Part shown: one piece after another, positions 22,806 to 35,451 of the stretch
How positions within the stretch are numbered: the stretch's first letter is position 1
Layout of the letters: every line of letters begins with the position of its first letter
Assembly: GCA_951804985.1 (NCBI GenBank)
Contig: OX638134.1
Location: 79,091,679-79,155,678 of the forward strand
Reading direction: 5' to 3'
DNA: 64,000 nucleotides
DNA from: Dryomyza anilis
Lineage: Eukaryota > Arthropoda > Insecta > Diptera > Dryomyzidae
The notes under the pieces: generated by a model
What the model was told of the DNA's origin: nothing
The model's database searches: none
The model's input: the letters and a program-made list of their open reading frames with translations, nothing else
Program-made: the position numbers and the translations under genes

Positions 22806-25800
22806 GAGTTTTTAATTTTATTTTCAATTCAATTTTTCACTTAAAAATTAAATTTTTTATTAAAAAATCAAATTTTCACTAAAAATTTAATTTTTCATTA
22901 AAGACTCAATTGTTCACTAAAAATATATTTTTCACTAAAAATTCAATTTTTCACTAAATATTAAATTTTTCACTAAATATTTAATTTTTAACTATAAATT
23001 CAATTTTTCACTAAAATTCAATTTTTCACTAAAAATTCACTTTTTAACAATAAATTCAAATTTTCACTATAAATTCAATTTTTCACTAAAAATTAAATTT
23101 TTCATTAAAAATTAAATTTTTTAGAAAAAATCAATTTTTCACTAAAAAAATAAAATTTTCACTAAAATTCACTTTTTACTAAGAAATGTAATTTTTCACT
23201 AAAAATTAAAATTTCATATAAATTAACATTTCATTTAAAATTAAATTGTTCACTAAAAATTCAATTTTTCACTAAAAATTAAATTTTTCACTAAAAATTA
23301 AATTTTTCACTAAAAATTCAATTTTTCACTAAAAATTAAATTTTTCACTAAAAATTCAATTTTTCACTAAAAATTCAATTTTTCACTAAAAATTCAATTT
23401 TTCACTAAAAATTCAATTTTTCACTAAAAATTCAATTTTTCACTAAAAATTCAAATTTTCACTAAAAATTCAATTTTTCACTAAAAATTCAATTTTTCAC
23501 TAAAAATTCAATTTTTCACTAAAAATTCAATTTTTCACTAAAAATTAAATATTACACTAGAAATTAAATTTTTCACTAAAAATTCAATTTTTCACTAAAA
23601 ATTAAATTTTTCACGAAAAATTCAATTTTTCGGTAGAAATTAAATTTTTCACTAAAAATTCAATTTTTCACTAAAATTCAATTTTTTACTAAAAATTCAA
23701 TTTTTCACTAAATATTAAATTTTTTTACTAAAAAATTAAATTTATCACTTAAAATTCAATTTTTCACTAAAAATTCAATTTTTCACTAAAAATTCAATTT
23801 TTCACTAAAAATTCAATTTTTCACTAAAAATTCAATTTTTCACTAAAAATTCAATTTTTCACTAAAAATTCAATTTTTAACTATAAATTCAAATGTTCAC
23901 TATAAATTCAATTTTTCACTAAAAATTCAATTTTTCATTAAAAATTAAATTTTTCACAAAAAATCAAATTTTCACTAAAAATTCAATTTTTCACTAAAAA
24001 TTCAATTTTTCACTAAAAATTCAATTTTTCACTAAAAATTCAATTTTCACTAAAAATTCAATTTTTCACTAAAAATTCAATTTTTCACTACAAATTAAAT
24101 TTTTCACTAAAAATTTAATTTTTCACTAAAAATTAAATTTTTCACTAAAAATTCAATTTTTCACTAAAAATTCAATTTTTCACTAAAAATTCAATTTTTC
24201 ACTAAAAATTCAATTTTTCACTAAAAATTCAATTTTTCACTAAAAATTCAATTTTTCACTAAAAATTCAATTTTTCACTAAAAATTCAATTTTTCACTAA
24301 AAATTCAATTTTTCACTAAAAATTCAAATTTTCACTAAAAATTCAATTTTTCACTAAAAATTCAATTTTTCACTAAAAATTAAATTTTTCATTAAAAATT
24401 AAATTTTTTAGAAAAAATCAATTTTTCACTAAAAAAATAAAATTTTCACTAAAATTCACTTTTTACTAAGAAATGTAATTTTTCACTAAAAATTAAAATT
24501 TCATATAAATTAACATTTCATTTAAAATTAAATTGTTCACTAAAAATTCAATTTTTCACTAAAAATTCTATTTTTCACTAAAAATTCAATTTTTCACTAA
24601 AAATTCAATTTTTCACTAAAAATTCAATTTTTCACTAAAAATTAAATATTACACTAGAAATTAAATTTTTCACTAAAAATTCAATTTTTCACTAAAAATT
24701 AAATTTTTCACGAAAAATTCAATTTTTCGGTAGAAATTAAATTTTTCACTAAAAATTCAATTTTTCACTAAAATTCAATTTTTTACTAAAAATTCAATTT
24801 TTCACTAAATATTAAATTTTTTTACTAAAAAATTAAATTTATCACTTAAAATTCAATTTTTCACTAAAAATTCAATTTTTCACTAAAAATTCAATTTTTC
24901 ACTAAAAATTCAATTTTTCACTAAAAATTCAATTTTTCACTAAAAATTCAATTTTTCACTAAAAATTCAATTTTTCACTAAAAATTTAATTTTTCACTAA
25001 AAATTCAATTTTTCACTAAAAATTCAATTTTTCACTAAAAATTCAATTTTTCACTAAAAATTCAATTTTTCACTAAAAATTCAATTTTTCATTAAAAATT
25101 CAATTTTTCACTAAAAATTAAATTTTTCACTAAAAATTCAATTTTTCACTAAAAATTCAATTTTTCACTAAAAATTCAATTTTTAACTATAAATTCAAAT
25201 GTTCACTATAAATTCAATTTTTCACTAAAAATTCAATTTTTCATTAAAAATTAAAATTTTCACAAAAAATCAAATTTTCACTAAAAATTCAATTTTTCAC
25301 TAAAAATTCAATTTTTCACTAAAAATTCAATTTTTCACTAAAAATTCAATTTTTCACTAAAAATTCAATTTTTCACTAAAAATTCAATTTTTCACTAAAA
25401 ATTCAATTTTTCACTACAAATTAAATTTTTCACTAAAAATTTAATTTTTCACTAAAAATTAAATTTTTCACTAAAAATTCAATTTTTCACTAAAAATTCA
25501 ATTTTTCACTAAAAATTCAATTTTTCACTAAAAATTCAATTTTTCACTAAAAATTCAATTTTTCACTAAAAATTCAATTTTTCACTAAAAATTCAAATTT
25601 TCACTAAAAATTCAATTTTTCACTAAAAATTCAATTTTTCACTAAATATTCAATTGTTCACTAAAAATTCAATTTTTCACTAAATATTCAATTGTTCACT
25701 AAAAATTCAATTTTTCACTAAAAATTAAAGTTTTCACTAAAAATTCAATTTTTCACTTAAAATTAAATTTTTTACTAGAAATTAAATTTTTCACTAAAAA

Positions 25801-26030
25801 TTCAATTTTTCACAAAAAACTAAATTTTTGCTAAGAAATGCAATTTTTCACTAAAAATTAAATTTTTACTAAAAATTCAATTTTTCACTAAAAAAAAAAT
25901 GTTCACTATTAATTCCATTTTTCACTTATAATTCAATTTGACTGAATATTATTTTTCTTTAAAAATTAAATTTTTAAATAAAGAATTGATTTTTTTCTAA
26001 GAAAATTAATTTTTCACTAAATTTTAAAAT
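22806..26030 (+). repeat. 19-bp minisatellite array 4 with ~1.3-kb higher-order repeat
   Basis: About 165 units of TTCACTAAAAATTCAATTT. A distinctive block beginning AAGAAATGTAATTTTTCAC at 23181 recurs at 24468 (1287 bp on), and AACTATAAATTCAAATG at 23879 recurs at 25185 (1306 bp on), whereas the CGGTAGAAAT landmark is 1097 bp apart (23631, 24728). A large segment was duplicated and then changed unit number internally. Confidence 0.95.
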
Positions 26031-26639
26031 TAGAAAATTTACAGAATTTAAAATTTAACAGAAAATATTAGTTTTATAATGCGAAGCACATAAAAACCAA
26101 ACTTTGGCAATGTTGTCGACGGCACAAGTCATAGCTCATAAAATTTTACACTACCAACAACAATTTCCGTTTACATACTTTAAGACACTTTTTCAAGTGG
26201 ATTTTTCAAGTTTTTTTTTCATTTCTTTTTCTTTGTTTTAAAAAGTTTTTTAATGTCTGCTGCAGGCATAAAAAAAAATTAAAAACAACAAATTCTTTAA
26301 AGTGAAGTGAAGATTCTGCTTCCGCTTGATTTTCTGCTGTTCGTTTGTACAAACTTTGTGCCTAACAAAGCGACGCTCAACATGGTCAACATCCGTTGAA
26401 GTTGAAGATGGCCGCGCCAAGATGGCCTCAACGTATGGCATCTGTTTTGTGCGGTATACTTGTCTGCCTTGCGGCACTTAAAAAGTCAATGTGAATTTTA
26501 ATTATGCTTTAGTGAAAAATGGTTATTTAATGTCTTTGGTCAATATTTAATAGTTAAACAAGTGCGCAGCACAAAAGTTCAGTAACAAAGAACTTTATGA
26601 GATTTTGGAATTTTTGTAAAAATAATTGTTACAAAGATA
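26031..26639. other. Low-copy non-coding interval
   Basis: GC-richer sequence at about 26290-26480 with no recognisable exon. The minus-strand open frame there shows no domain, signal peptide or splice signals that I can support. Confidence 0.4.
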
Positions 26640-27089
26640 TTTAGTAAAGAGTATTTATTAAAGGGATTTCACATAAATAGCTATTTTTCAAAAATATTAT
26701 TAATATATGGACCAAAACTTCTTAATAGAAGTTTTTTGTGTATTACTTATCCGAATTTTGCTCAATATTTAAATATATATTTTATGATATACTATGTTGT
26801 TTAATATTTTGTAGTAAACGTGCATAAGTTTTTGCTTTTATTAAGATATTAATCAAGAAAATCTGTTAAAAACTCACCGAATTAAAAATAATAATGTATT
26901 GCGTACAAATTTGGTATAAAAACATTCCGTAATTTTGACTGAGTGTTTTGAGAAAATCACATATGATATTATAGCAAACTGGGATTCAGACTCAAGCTCT
27001 GCTATTAAAATTTAACTCAGCACCAATAAAAAGTTGAATTTCATATATCTGTTCCTATAAAATAACATTTTATAGACCAAAAACCAATA

Positions 27090-27431
27090 AAGGGTTTTTC
27101 AATAAGAGCGCTACAAAAGTTTTTTTCAAGGGGTTTTTCAACAGGGACGCTACAAAAGTAGAACGACAGGCACAGCAAACGACGCCATATTTCTTGCCGC
27201 TCTTTTGACATTTCTCTTCAGTAAGGTTTGCCATTTCATGATGGAAAGATATACGAGCCAACAACGAGTCGAAATTATTAAAATTTACTACCGAAATTCG
27301 AATTCGTATATCTTTCCATCATGAAAAGGCAAACCTTACTGAAAAGAAATGTCAAAAGAGCGGCAAGAAATATGGCGTCGTTTGCTGTCCCTGTCGCTCT
27401 ACTTTTGTAGCGTCCCTGTTGAAAAACCCTT
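27090..27431 (-). mobile_element. Palindromic fold-back MITE, copy 1
   Basis: A 342-bp element with ends AAGGGTTTTTCAA/TTGAAAAACCCTT between TA dinucleotides (27088-27089, 27432-27433). Nearly the whole element folds back: TTGCCGCTCTTTTGACATTT on the left is complementary to the right arm. An extra outer segment with AATAAGAGCGCTACAAAAG on the left fixes the orientation as opposite to the copies at 48070 and 52250. It is inserted in the 480-bp tandem repeat. Confidence 0.87.
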
Positions 27432-28582
27432 TATTTTATTGGCGGTGTTTTGTGTAAAAATTTAATATTTTTTTTTTACTTTGTAATAAAATTTTAATTT
27501 TTAAATTAAACGGTAGTTATTTCTGCGTTTAATACAATTTTAATCATTTAAATCGATTAAGAATTGACCGAGTTAAAAATACTGTCTTAAATACCTATTT
27601 GATATAAAACAATTCGTAATTTTGGCAGTGTATTTTGAGAAAACCAGATGTGATAGAATAAAATAGTTTTCAGATTCGAACTCAGCGAATAAAATTTAAC
27701 TTGAAACCAATGAAAATTCGAATTATTGAAAATTTCCAAAATCAACAAAAAGGATGGGTTAACCACTTACTTTCAATATACGAAATAAAATTAGTTTTGA
27801 TTAAGCCCGACGAGTTATAGTTTTTCTTGTAGAAATCGATGAGCGGAACTGCGGAACAAAATTTCATCTAGCTATTGCTTTAAATTATGATTGTATGAAC
27901 AAAAAACCAATATATTTGTGTACACTTTTTTATATTAATTACATAAAATGTTTAATTTTTTTAATTATTTTTAAATTTTTAATAAAACGCTAAATATTGC
28001 TGCGTTTAATAAGATGTTTATCTTGAAAACTCGTTAAAGATTGACCGAGTTAAAAATAACAATGCCTTTATTCACATTTGGTATAAAACCAACGCAATTG
28101 GAAAGAGTGTTATGAAAAAACTACACGTGATAGAGAAAAATGGTTTTCAGATTCGAGCTCAGCGAATAAAACTTAACTTAAAACCAATGAAAACTCGAAT
28201 TATAGAAAATGTTCCAAAATCTATAAAAAAAGATGGGTTAAACACTTACTTTGAAAATATGAGCCAAAATGAATTTTGTGAAAGCCATCCGAAATATAGT
28301 TTTTCTTGTTCGAATTGATGAGTGGAACTGCGGAACTGAATTTCATATAAATATTCCACTTATATAAGATTTTATGGACCAAAAACTGTTTTTTATATGA
28401 TGTGTTTTGTGTTATAATTTGATAAATTTTTTCCACTGTGTAAATATATTTTCATTATCAACTTAAACGGTAATAGTTTCTTCGTTTAATAAAAATGAAT
28501 TCAATAAAATCGATAAAGAATTGGTCGAGTTAGAAATAAGAATATCTTAATACCCATTTCGTATAAAACAATTCGTAATTTC

Positions 28583-29608
28583 GGGATCCGTACGATATGT
28601 CGAAAAATAAAATGTCGAAACCTAAAAATGTCGAAATTTTAAAAGCTTAAAAATGCCGAAAGCATTTTTGACCGGAACAAAAAATCTCGAAAAAAATATT
28701 TTAAAGCTAGAAATGTCGAAAAAATAAAAATTTAAATAAATATGGACACATTTCTTTTTTATAGGAGCAAAAAATGTCGAAAATGAAAATGTCGAAATTT
28801 CAAAATGTTGAAATTCAATTTTCAAATCTTATTTAAGCCACACCAAATCGATAGGGGTTGCAACTCACCATCTGCGATATCAATGGAATTTTGGATTTCG
28901 CGTTATGCATTATTTCCAGAGATACTGTTATTGTTTAAAGTTAGAAAGATCACTTTTTCATTTAAAAAATGGTATTTTGATGGCATAATATTTAAAAATG
29001 ACGCCTTCAAATTAAATTCATATTTTTATAATAGTTGTTATAGTTTTAAACTAATATTTGTAGCTTATGGTATCTCACCCCACCTGAGTCCCATCGTAGC
29101 GGAAATATGAATCTCCGTACAAATACAAATTTTTAGCTACTCTAGGATCCATGCGGAATGGAACATATTCACCCTGAATTCCATTACGCACGGATCCTAA
29201 AGTAGCTGAAAATATGAATTCGTAACGAAGATTTGGATTTTCGATACGACCGAACACAGAATTTTGGTGTCTTTGTTATTTTTTAAAATCTTTATCTTCG
29301 TATTTCATTATATTTATTTAAATTTGTTGTTTACTAAAATATTTTTCTTTCACAAGAATCGCTATTTTTGTTACTATGCATTTATGCAGACATTTTTTCG
29401 GTTAAAAATGATTTCGGCATTTTAAATTTCGACATTTTTAGTTTTCGACATTTTATTTTTTAACATTTTAGTTTTCAACATTTTTGTTTTAAACTTTTTG
29501 TTTTCGACATTTTTGTTTCGACATTTTTAGGTTTCGGCATTTTTATTTTCTACATTTTTGTCTTCGGTATTTTTAGTTTCGATATTTTAGACTTATCGTA
29601 CCAGACCC
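28583..29608 (-). mobile_element. GGG-ended fold-back element with TGTCGAAAA arrays, copy 2
   Basis: A 1026-bp element with ends GGGATCCGTACGATATGTC and, from the right, GGGTCTGGTACGATAAGTC, flanked by a perfect 8-bp direct repeat GTAATTTC (28575-28582, 29609-29616). It is the same family as 7489-8655 in reverse orientation, with shared sequence continuing well inward of the arrays (for example TATTTTAAAGCTAGAAA). Subterminal ATGTCGAAA arrays lie at 28595-28815 and 29410-29595. No transposase frame. Confidence 0.88.
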
Positions 29609-29753
29609 GTAATTTCGAATATAGACGGTTTTAAAAGATTTTACTTTTGGATACGGTTTTCATCACTGGTTTCAGCAATCGGAAAATGATTTCCAGAGAT
29701 TGGATATTTAAAAATACAAATCGGTTAACTCACAAAAAATAAATAAAAAACAA

Positions 29754-29796
29754 ATTATCAAATAATAATATAATAAATAAATAAATAATGAATTAA

Positions 29797-29847
<51 letters not shown>

Positions 29848-29890
29848 ATTAATAAATAAATTAATAAATAAATTAATAAATGAATATATC
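29754..29890. repeat. (AAAT)n microsatellite
   Basis: AATAAATAAATA tetranucleotide repeats change at the right edge into a 12-bp TAAATAAATTAA unit, a possible small-scale analogue of how the ATTAATAA array at 40537 arose. Confidence 0.9.
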
Positions 29891-31289
29891 ATAAATCAAT
29901 GAAGTCAACATATTTTCACATTTTTTATAAATTTTAATAGTTGTAATTTCTGTCTATTATATTTTTGTCTATTTCAGAAAGTCATTACCATTCTTGGTTC
30001 AAATTTCATGCAAATCGGTCGATCTGTTCAGAATTTATAAATAAAAACAATAAAACAGAACTTAAAATCAAAAATGGACTCTACCGCATTTTCAGAAATA
30101 CCAGGCAAACAGAACTAGCTAGAAAAAGTAAAAGGTAGCTGTGATCGGTTTGTGACTAGGCTTAAAGATGAGCGCTGGGTTTGAGTATCAGCTAAATACA
30201 TTAAATGTTGCATACCTCTGTGTGCAAAATATTTGCATACTTCTAGGCTGCACTGATTTTTTGTTTGCATCTGCCACCTGCTATTTTTGCTGAGCGCCTG
30301 GTATTTGGGAAAATGCAGTTGAATCGATTTATGTATGTTTTTAGGTTATGGTTGATTGTTTGATGGAAGAATTTAAAAACTGAACCGATTTGCATGAAAT
30401 TTGCGTAAAAATGTACGAAAAATTCAAAATTAAATTCAAAATAATTTTATTTAAATTTTTTTTGTTTTATTTTAGAATTATAAAAAAAAACAAAAAAAAT
30501 TACATTAAAAAATTTTAAATAGAAAAAATCAAAAATAACTAAAACGGAATTTAACGAATTTTTGGCTATAAAATTTGATTTATATAAATTTTTATATTTT
30601 AATTTATTTATGTACAAAAATACCCAACACAAACATTTTGTCTAAGTAATAAAAAACCAAAAAAAAGCATGTTTATCTTTTGTGTCTAATCTTAAAATAT
30701 ATCTGAAAATATCGAGTTATTAAAATATTTCGAAAATTAGTAATACAAATATTTTGTCAATTACATAATCAGTTGGTGACACGCATTTAGTCAATCACTG
30801 TGTCACTCATGACTTCACTGGCTGTCACATTGCTTTACCTATATCACTCACTCACCTTGTTACTACAAAATCATTCACAGAACGTGTGTCAATCATGTCA
30901 CATTCCATTTCCACTCAAAACTTTATTATAGACACCAAAAGAATTTTCCATTATTTGTTTTAAAAAATATTCCACAAATTTGTAAAAGTTCTTTTTTGCA
31001 TAAATTAATGCCAAGCTTTACGTTGTCATCGTTTGCTTCGTAAAACAACAGGCATTTGTTTGAATGTTCCATGAACAACTTTGGTTTCGTTGTTAAATTT
31101 GGCTACATAATTAGAATTCAAAGTGTAAATTGGAATTTTTACTACTATTATTATGAAGTGGTTATTGTGGGTGCTTTTCAAGGCTTTCAGAACACTTGAA
31201 TAAATTTAGCAAAATTGGTTTGTTGTTTAAATAAAATTGCAAAAAACGTTTGATTTTTGTTATTACAAAAATATAATTCAAATAGTTAT
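29891..31289. other. Non-coding AT-rich interval
   Basis: It contains a fragment AATTTCATGCAAATCGGTCG at about 30002, which resembles the 3' portion of the dispersed element at 48419-49808 (TTTCAAGCAAATCGG). The part at 30770-30920 repeats TCACTCA/GTCACA motifs. No gene is seen. Confidence 0.45.
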
Positions 31290-32830
31290 TAAAAACACTA
31301 CTAAACAAAATTAAATTTTTACTATAATCATTTTTAGTACTTAAATAATTTTGAATAGTAAAATATTTTTTTAGTAGTACAATAATTTTTGGTACAAATT
31401 TTAGTACTAAAACAATTTTTTATACTCAAACAAATTTTAATACTAAAACAAATTTTAGTATGCACTAAAAAAAAATTAGTAAATACTAAAACAAATTTTA
31501 GTACTAAAATAAATTTTAGCACTAAAACAAATTTTAGTACTAAAACAAATTTTAGTACTTGAATAAATTTTAGTACTTAAACAAATTTTAGTATTAATAC
31601 AAATTTTACCACTAAAACATATTTTAGAACTAAAACAAATTTTAGATCTAAAACAAATTTCAGTACTAAAACCATTTTTTTACTAAAACACATTTTAGTA
31701 TTAAAACAAATTTTACTACTAAAACAAATTTTAGTATTAAAACAAATTTTACTACTAAAACAAATTTTAGTATTAAAACAAATTTAAGTAATAAAACAAA
31801 TTTTAGTACTAAAACAAATTTTAGTATTAAAACAAATTTTAGTACTAAAACAAATTTAAGTAATAAAACAAATTTTAGTACTAAAACAAATTTCAGTATT
31901 AAAACAAATTTTAGTACTAAAACAAATTTTAGTATTAAAACAAATTTTAGTACTAAAACAAATTTTAGTACTAAAACAAATTTAAGTATTAAAAGAAAAT
32001 TTACTACTAAAACAAATTTAAGTAATAAAACAAATTTTAGTACTAAAACAATTTTTTTACTAAAACAAATTTTAGTACTAAGACAAATTTAAGTAATAAA
32101 ACAAATTTTAGTACTTAAACAAATTATGGTACTAAAACAAATTTTAGTACTAAAACAAATTTTAGTACTAAAACAAAATTTAGTACTAAAACAAATTTTA
32201 GTACTAAAACAAAATTTAGTACTAAAACAAATTTTAGTACTAAAACAAATTTTAGTACTTAAACAAATTATGGTACTAAAACAAATTTTAGTACTTAAAC
32301 AAATTATTGTGCTAAAACAAATTTTAGTTCTAAAACAAATTTTAGTACTAAAACAAATTATAGTACTAAAACAAAATTTAGTACCAAAACAAATTTTAGT
32401 ACTAAAACAAAACTTAGTATTAAAACTAATTTCAGTACAAAAACAAATTTTAGTGTTAAAAGAAATTTTAGTACTAAAACAAATTTTAGTACTAAAACAA
32501 ATTTTAGTACTAAAACAAATTTTAGATTTAATAAAAATGTTAGTACTAAAACACAATTTAGTACTAAAATTAAATTTAGTAATAAAACAAATTTTTAGTA
32601 CTAAAATATTTTAATATGCTAAAACTATTTTTATTATATTTTTTGTACTTTTTTAGTATTACCATTTTTAGTACTAAAAAATATTTAGGCGTATAAGAAT
32701 TTTTAGGACTAAAAGAATTTGTAGTACTAAAACAATTTTTAGTATAAAGAAAATGTTTAGTATTAAAATATTTTTAGTACAAAAATAATTTTTAGCTTTA
32801 ACATATTTTTAAGTTCTATTTTAGTTGTAA
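31290..32830. repeat. 18-bp minisatellite built on palindrome TTTTAGTACTAAAA
   Basis: About 80 units of TTTTAGTACTAAAACAAA. The first 14 bases are a perfect palindrome, so each unit can form a small stem and both strands show six-codon-periodic open frames. The frames are by-products of an 18-bp unit being divisible by three. The centre (about 31780-32520) is the most regular and the flanks decay. Confidence 0.95.
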
Positions 32831-33918
32831 TAAATTTTCAATATTTGAATATTTAACAAATTTTAAAATTAAATTTTTGTATTAATTAATTAAAGTAAAA
32901 ATAATGCATTAATTCAAAAGACACAAACATTTTCATTGTTTTTGCAATGAAGCACATTTATTTAAAATTTTCAATAAATCAAATAATTTCTTAAAACTAA
33001 ACATAACAATTAATAGATATATAAATTTGTGTAATAAGTTTTGTGATAATTTCTTTATCACTTATTATTTAGCATTATTTACGTGTGATTTTTGTAAATA
33101 CAATGATTTTATAAATTTATTTTTTACATTAAGAAATTTTAATATCGCTTTTGTTGGCGATCACAAAACGATCACTGGTTCCATCACATTAATAAGAAAA
33201 CAATTACTTGATGATTTCTATAATTTGTACAATATTCAATGCATTTTTTTATTATTATTAAATAAATCATTGAAAATATATTTTATAAATACTGCACATT
33301 CATATTTACACACTTTATTTCGTATTGAAATGCATGTATATGCAACGTAATAAAATTCATTAAATTAATGTATTGTGCAATAAAATTTTAACTAATACTA
33401 TATTCATTGATATTTTATTTAGGCAAACGACCAACTTTTTATTCATTTCGTATTTTGTATTTTGATTTAATGAACAATCATTAATTATATGAAATATTTA
33501 ATGAATTTAGTAGTTTATTTTTTGATGTACAATTCATCAATTTAATGAAATTTTAGTTTTTCTTGTGCATCTAACACTAATGTAAATTTGAAGTCTTTGT
33601 AAATTTTGACATTTATATTTGTGTTTTATATAAAATTTTTAAAACTACTTTAAATCGAAACCAAACATTGACCTATTTAAAGTCGCCGTATACATTGTGG
33701 TTATATTTAGTTAATTAACAAAATCTATTTTAAATCAAACATACATTATTATACAAAAAAAAATTATATTTTTAAAGTTATTTTTAAAATTTAAAATTAT
33801 ATTATATACACTTTGAACAAATAGCAGCAGACTTTATGTTGTTTATTTTTACATTTAATGTGAAAATATTTTCCAAATTTTTTATCATTTTAATTTCTTA
33901 TCTCATGTTTCCCTTATT
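32831..33918. other. Non-coding interval downstream of the GPCR gene
   Basis: Very AT-rich sequence with no supported exon. It holds the proposed 3' UTR and poly(A) signal of the receptor gene (minus strand). Confidence 0.5.
33842..33847 (-). promoter_or_regulatory. Candidate poly(A) signal of the GPCR gene
   Basis: AATAAA on the minus strand about 70 nt after the stop codon. Further candidates lie downstream, so the choice is tentative. Confidence 0.45.
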
Positions 33919-34065
33919 TTAAATGCATGTTTCATTGTTCTTGTTCAGTAGATTCTCCTGCGCCTCGTTTTCCGTGTAGACTTTGGGACGACCATTCAGA
34001 CCATTGTCGACAACGACTACAACGTTGGTGGCCAACTTGTTGCTGCAGTCCTCGGCAATTATGTC
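33919..34065 (-). CDS. Neuropeptide GPCR, last coding exon with stop
   Basis: The exon opens after an acceptor with a pyrimidine tract (TCTTCTTAAAG|GACATAATT) and reads in phase 0 for 48 codons to TAA. The peptide begins DIIAEDCSNKLATN and ends LLNKNNETCI. It joins the preceding exon (50671-50781) without changing frame. It encodes the cytoplasmic C-terminal tail of the receptor: no membrane segment, mixed charge, and a final T-C-I that fits a class I PDZ ligand (S/T-x-hydrophobic). The exon is too short to stand out by open-frame length; it is supported by GC content, splice signal, phase and position. The alternative, an unrelated small gene, is less likely because of the phase match. Confidence 0.72.
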   Translation of the reverse strand, partial: DIIAEDCSNKLATNVVVVVDNGLNGRPKVYTENEAQENLLNKNNETCI

Positions 34066-34312
34066 CTTTAAGAAGATTAAAAAGTATGAAAATAGAATTA
34101 AATGAGAAATTTGTAGAATCTTAATTATTAAACAAAAATATTTAAATTATTTTTTAGTATTTAAAAAAAATTATAATTTTTGTATTATAAATTAAATAAT
34201 TTTTAATTGATTGTACTGATTAATAAATAATTTAGTAACTAAATAATAATAATTTGATAGGAAAAACATTTAAGTATTTTTTTATCAATTACTATTTTGA
34301 TCATATAGAATA
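34066..34312 (-). other. GPCR intron, repeat-free edge
   Basis: AT-rich intron sequence next to the terminal exon. The full intron (34066-50670, about 16.6 kb) is filled with the elements listed separately. Confidence 0.6.
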
Positions 34313-34715
34313 CTAGCAGCGACCCGTGCTTCATTGCGGACTTTTTTTTTGTGTCTACAAAATGAAAAATAATACTCTCCCAAAACAACTTTTCTCAAAG
34401 ACAAATCTTCCTCAGACTATTCTTTCCTTGATAATTATTTCTCGAAACAATTTTTTTTTTTCATTTGAGCAGCACATTAAAATTTTTAGGCACAGCAGTG
34501 GCAAGTTCTTTTTTATAGAGAGTTTTGGAGTGGCGTGTTTCGGTGTGGTGAGTTCCAGTATGGTGAGTTCCAGTGTGGTGAGTTCCCGTGTGGTGAGTTA
34601 CGGTGTGGTGAGTTTCGGTGTGGTGAGTCTCGGTGTGGTGAGTTTAGACATTTTGGCGAGGTTAACTACACCGTTGTGTGAAATATCATTGATATCAGTA
34701 ATAACCAGCGATTAA
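34313..34715 (+). mobile_element. TACTAGC-type dispersed element, copy 2 (partial)
   Basis: Opens TACTAGCAGCGACCCGTGCT and shares AAACAACTTTTCTCAAAGACA-like sequence with the copy at 48419. It contains a short array (about 34530-34655) of GTGTGGTGAGTTYCG units, nine or so copies, which are GC-richer than elsewhere. The 3' part is missing. Confidence 0.68.
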
Positions 34716-34718
34716 AAA

Positions 34719-35410
34719 TCTTTGGAATATCGATCCCGATTCTGGTTCCAAGATTAGAAAGTAGCGGTTCCGGTTCCAAGATTAGAAAGTAGCGGTTCCG
34801 GTTCCAAAATCAGTTCCATACAAAAAAATTACATAGGTTCTGATTCAGGTTCCAGCCATTTTTTATTAACGTTTCCGATTCCGGTTCCAACCAAAAACCA
34901 GTTGGGAAGGTTAGATCACATGGGAAATTTTAAAGTAGGTGTAATTATGATAGTTAGGATTATCAAAATTATAGTCGGTCTAAGCCGACTATAAATACCC
35001 TACACATATGTGTGGTTACCATTAAAAGTGGTATATAGGTCACCAGGGTATATGAATCCCGAAAATAATTACAAACTTTGAATCGCTGAAGTATTTCCAT
35101 TCATTTGATACCCATATTTACAAATGGGTAGGTGTACCGACTTTCGATTTTTCAACAGACAGACAGACGGACAGACGGACAGACGGACAGACGGACATCG
35201 CTAAATCGACTCAGGAGATCATGCTGATCAAGAATATATATACTTTTCCATACCGGAGATGCTTCCTCCTGGGTGTTACAAACGGCGTACCAAACTGAAT
35301 ATACCCTTTCACTCTTAGTGTAGAGTATAAAAAAACAGTATGGGTTTCGATTCCGGTTTCAAAAACCGAAACGGTTCCCATTTTAGTTCCCTACGACCCC
35401 TGGTAATAAC
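34719..35410. repeat. GGTTCCGGTTCC dispersed repeat split by a DINE-1-like element
   Basis: Left part 34719-34893 and right part about 35337-35410 share the GATTCCGGTTCCAA / CCGAAACGGTTCC style of 13365-13700. The DINE-1-like copy at 34895-35330 sits between them, so it inserted later. Confidence 0.65.
34895..35330 (-). mobile_element. DINE-1-like element, type CACCCAGGAGGAAG
   Basis: On the minus strand: TATACTCTACACTAAGAGTG hairpin end, CACCCAGGAGGAAGCATCTC, TATATATATTCTTGATCAGC, a TCCGTCTGTC run (35157-35196 on the plus strand), and the far end TTCCCAACTGG. This order matches Drosophila INE-1/DINE-1 (non-autonomous Helentron-associated) elements. The copy at 8111-8277 is a deletion form of the same subtype. 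Confidence 0.82.
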
Positions 35411-35451
35411 TTTCGACATACAGCATCTTAAAAATATATCTGGCATGGGCG

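Larger units (their letters stand above)
26640..29700 (+). repeat. Degenerate ~480-bp tandem repeat, invaded by two transposons
   Basis: The anchor CGTTTAAT followed by ...GACCGAGTTAAAAATA recurs at 27526, 28003 and 28483 (477 and 480 bp apart). A more diverged copy at 26835 lies 691 bp from the next because the fold-back MITE at 27090-27431 is inserted and part of the unit is lost. The fourth unit is cut by the GGG-ended element at 28583-29608, and repeat sequence resumes after it at 29609. Confidence 0.82.

Noticed and set aside
32089..32614. Open frames of 155 and 162 codons on both strands (VLKQIL-like and CFSTKI-like repeats)
   Set aside because: They are produced by an 18-bp tandem repeat (unit length divisible by three) without stops. 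No start context or coding composition.
33027..33350. 107-codon AT-rich open frame
   Set aside because: No proper ATG context, composition typical of random AT-rich DNA, and no recognisable motif.
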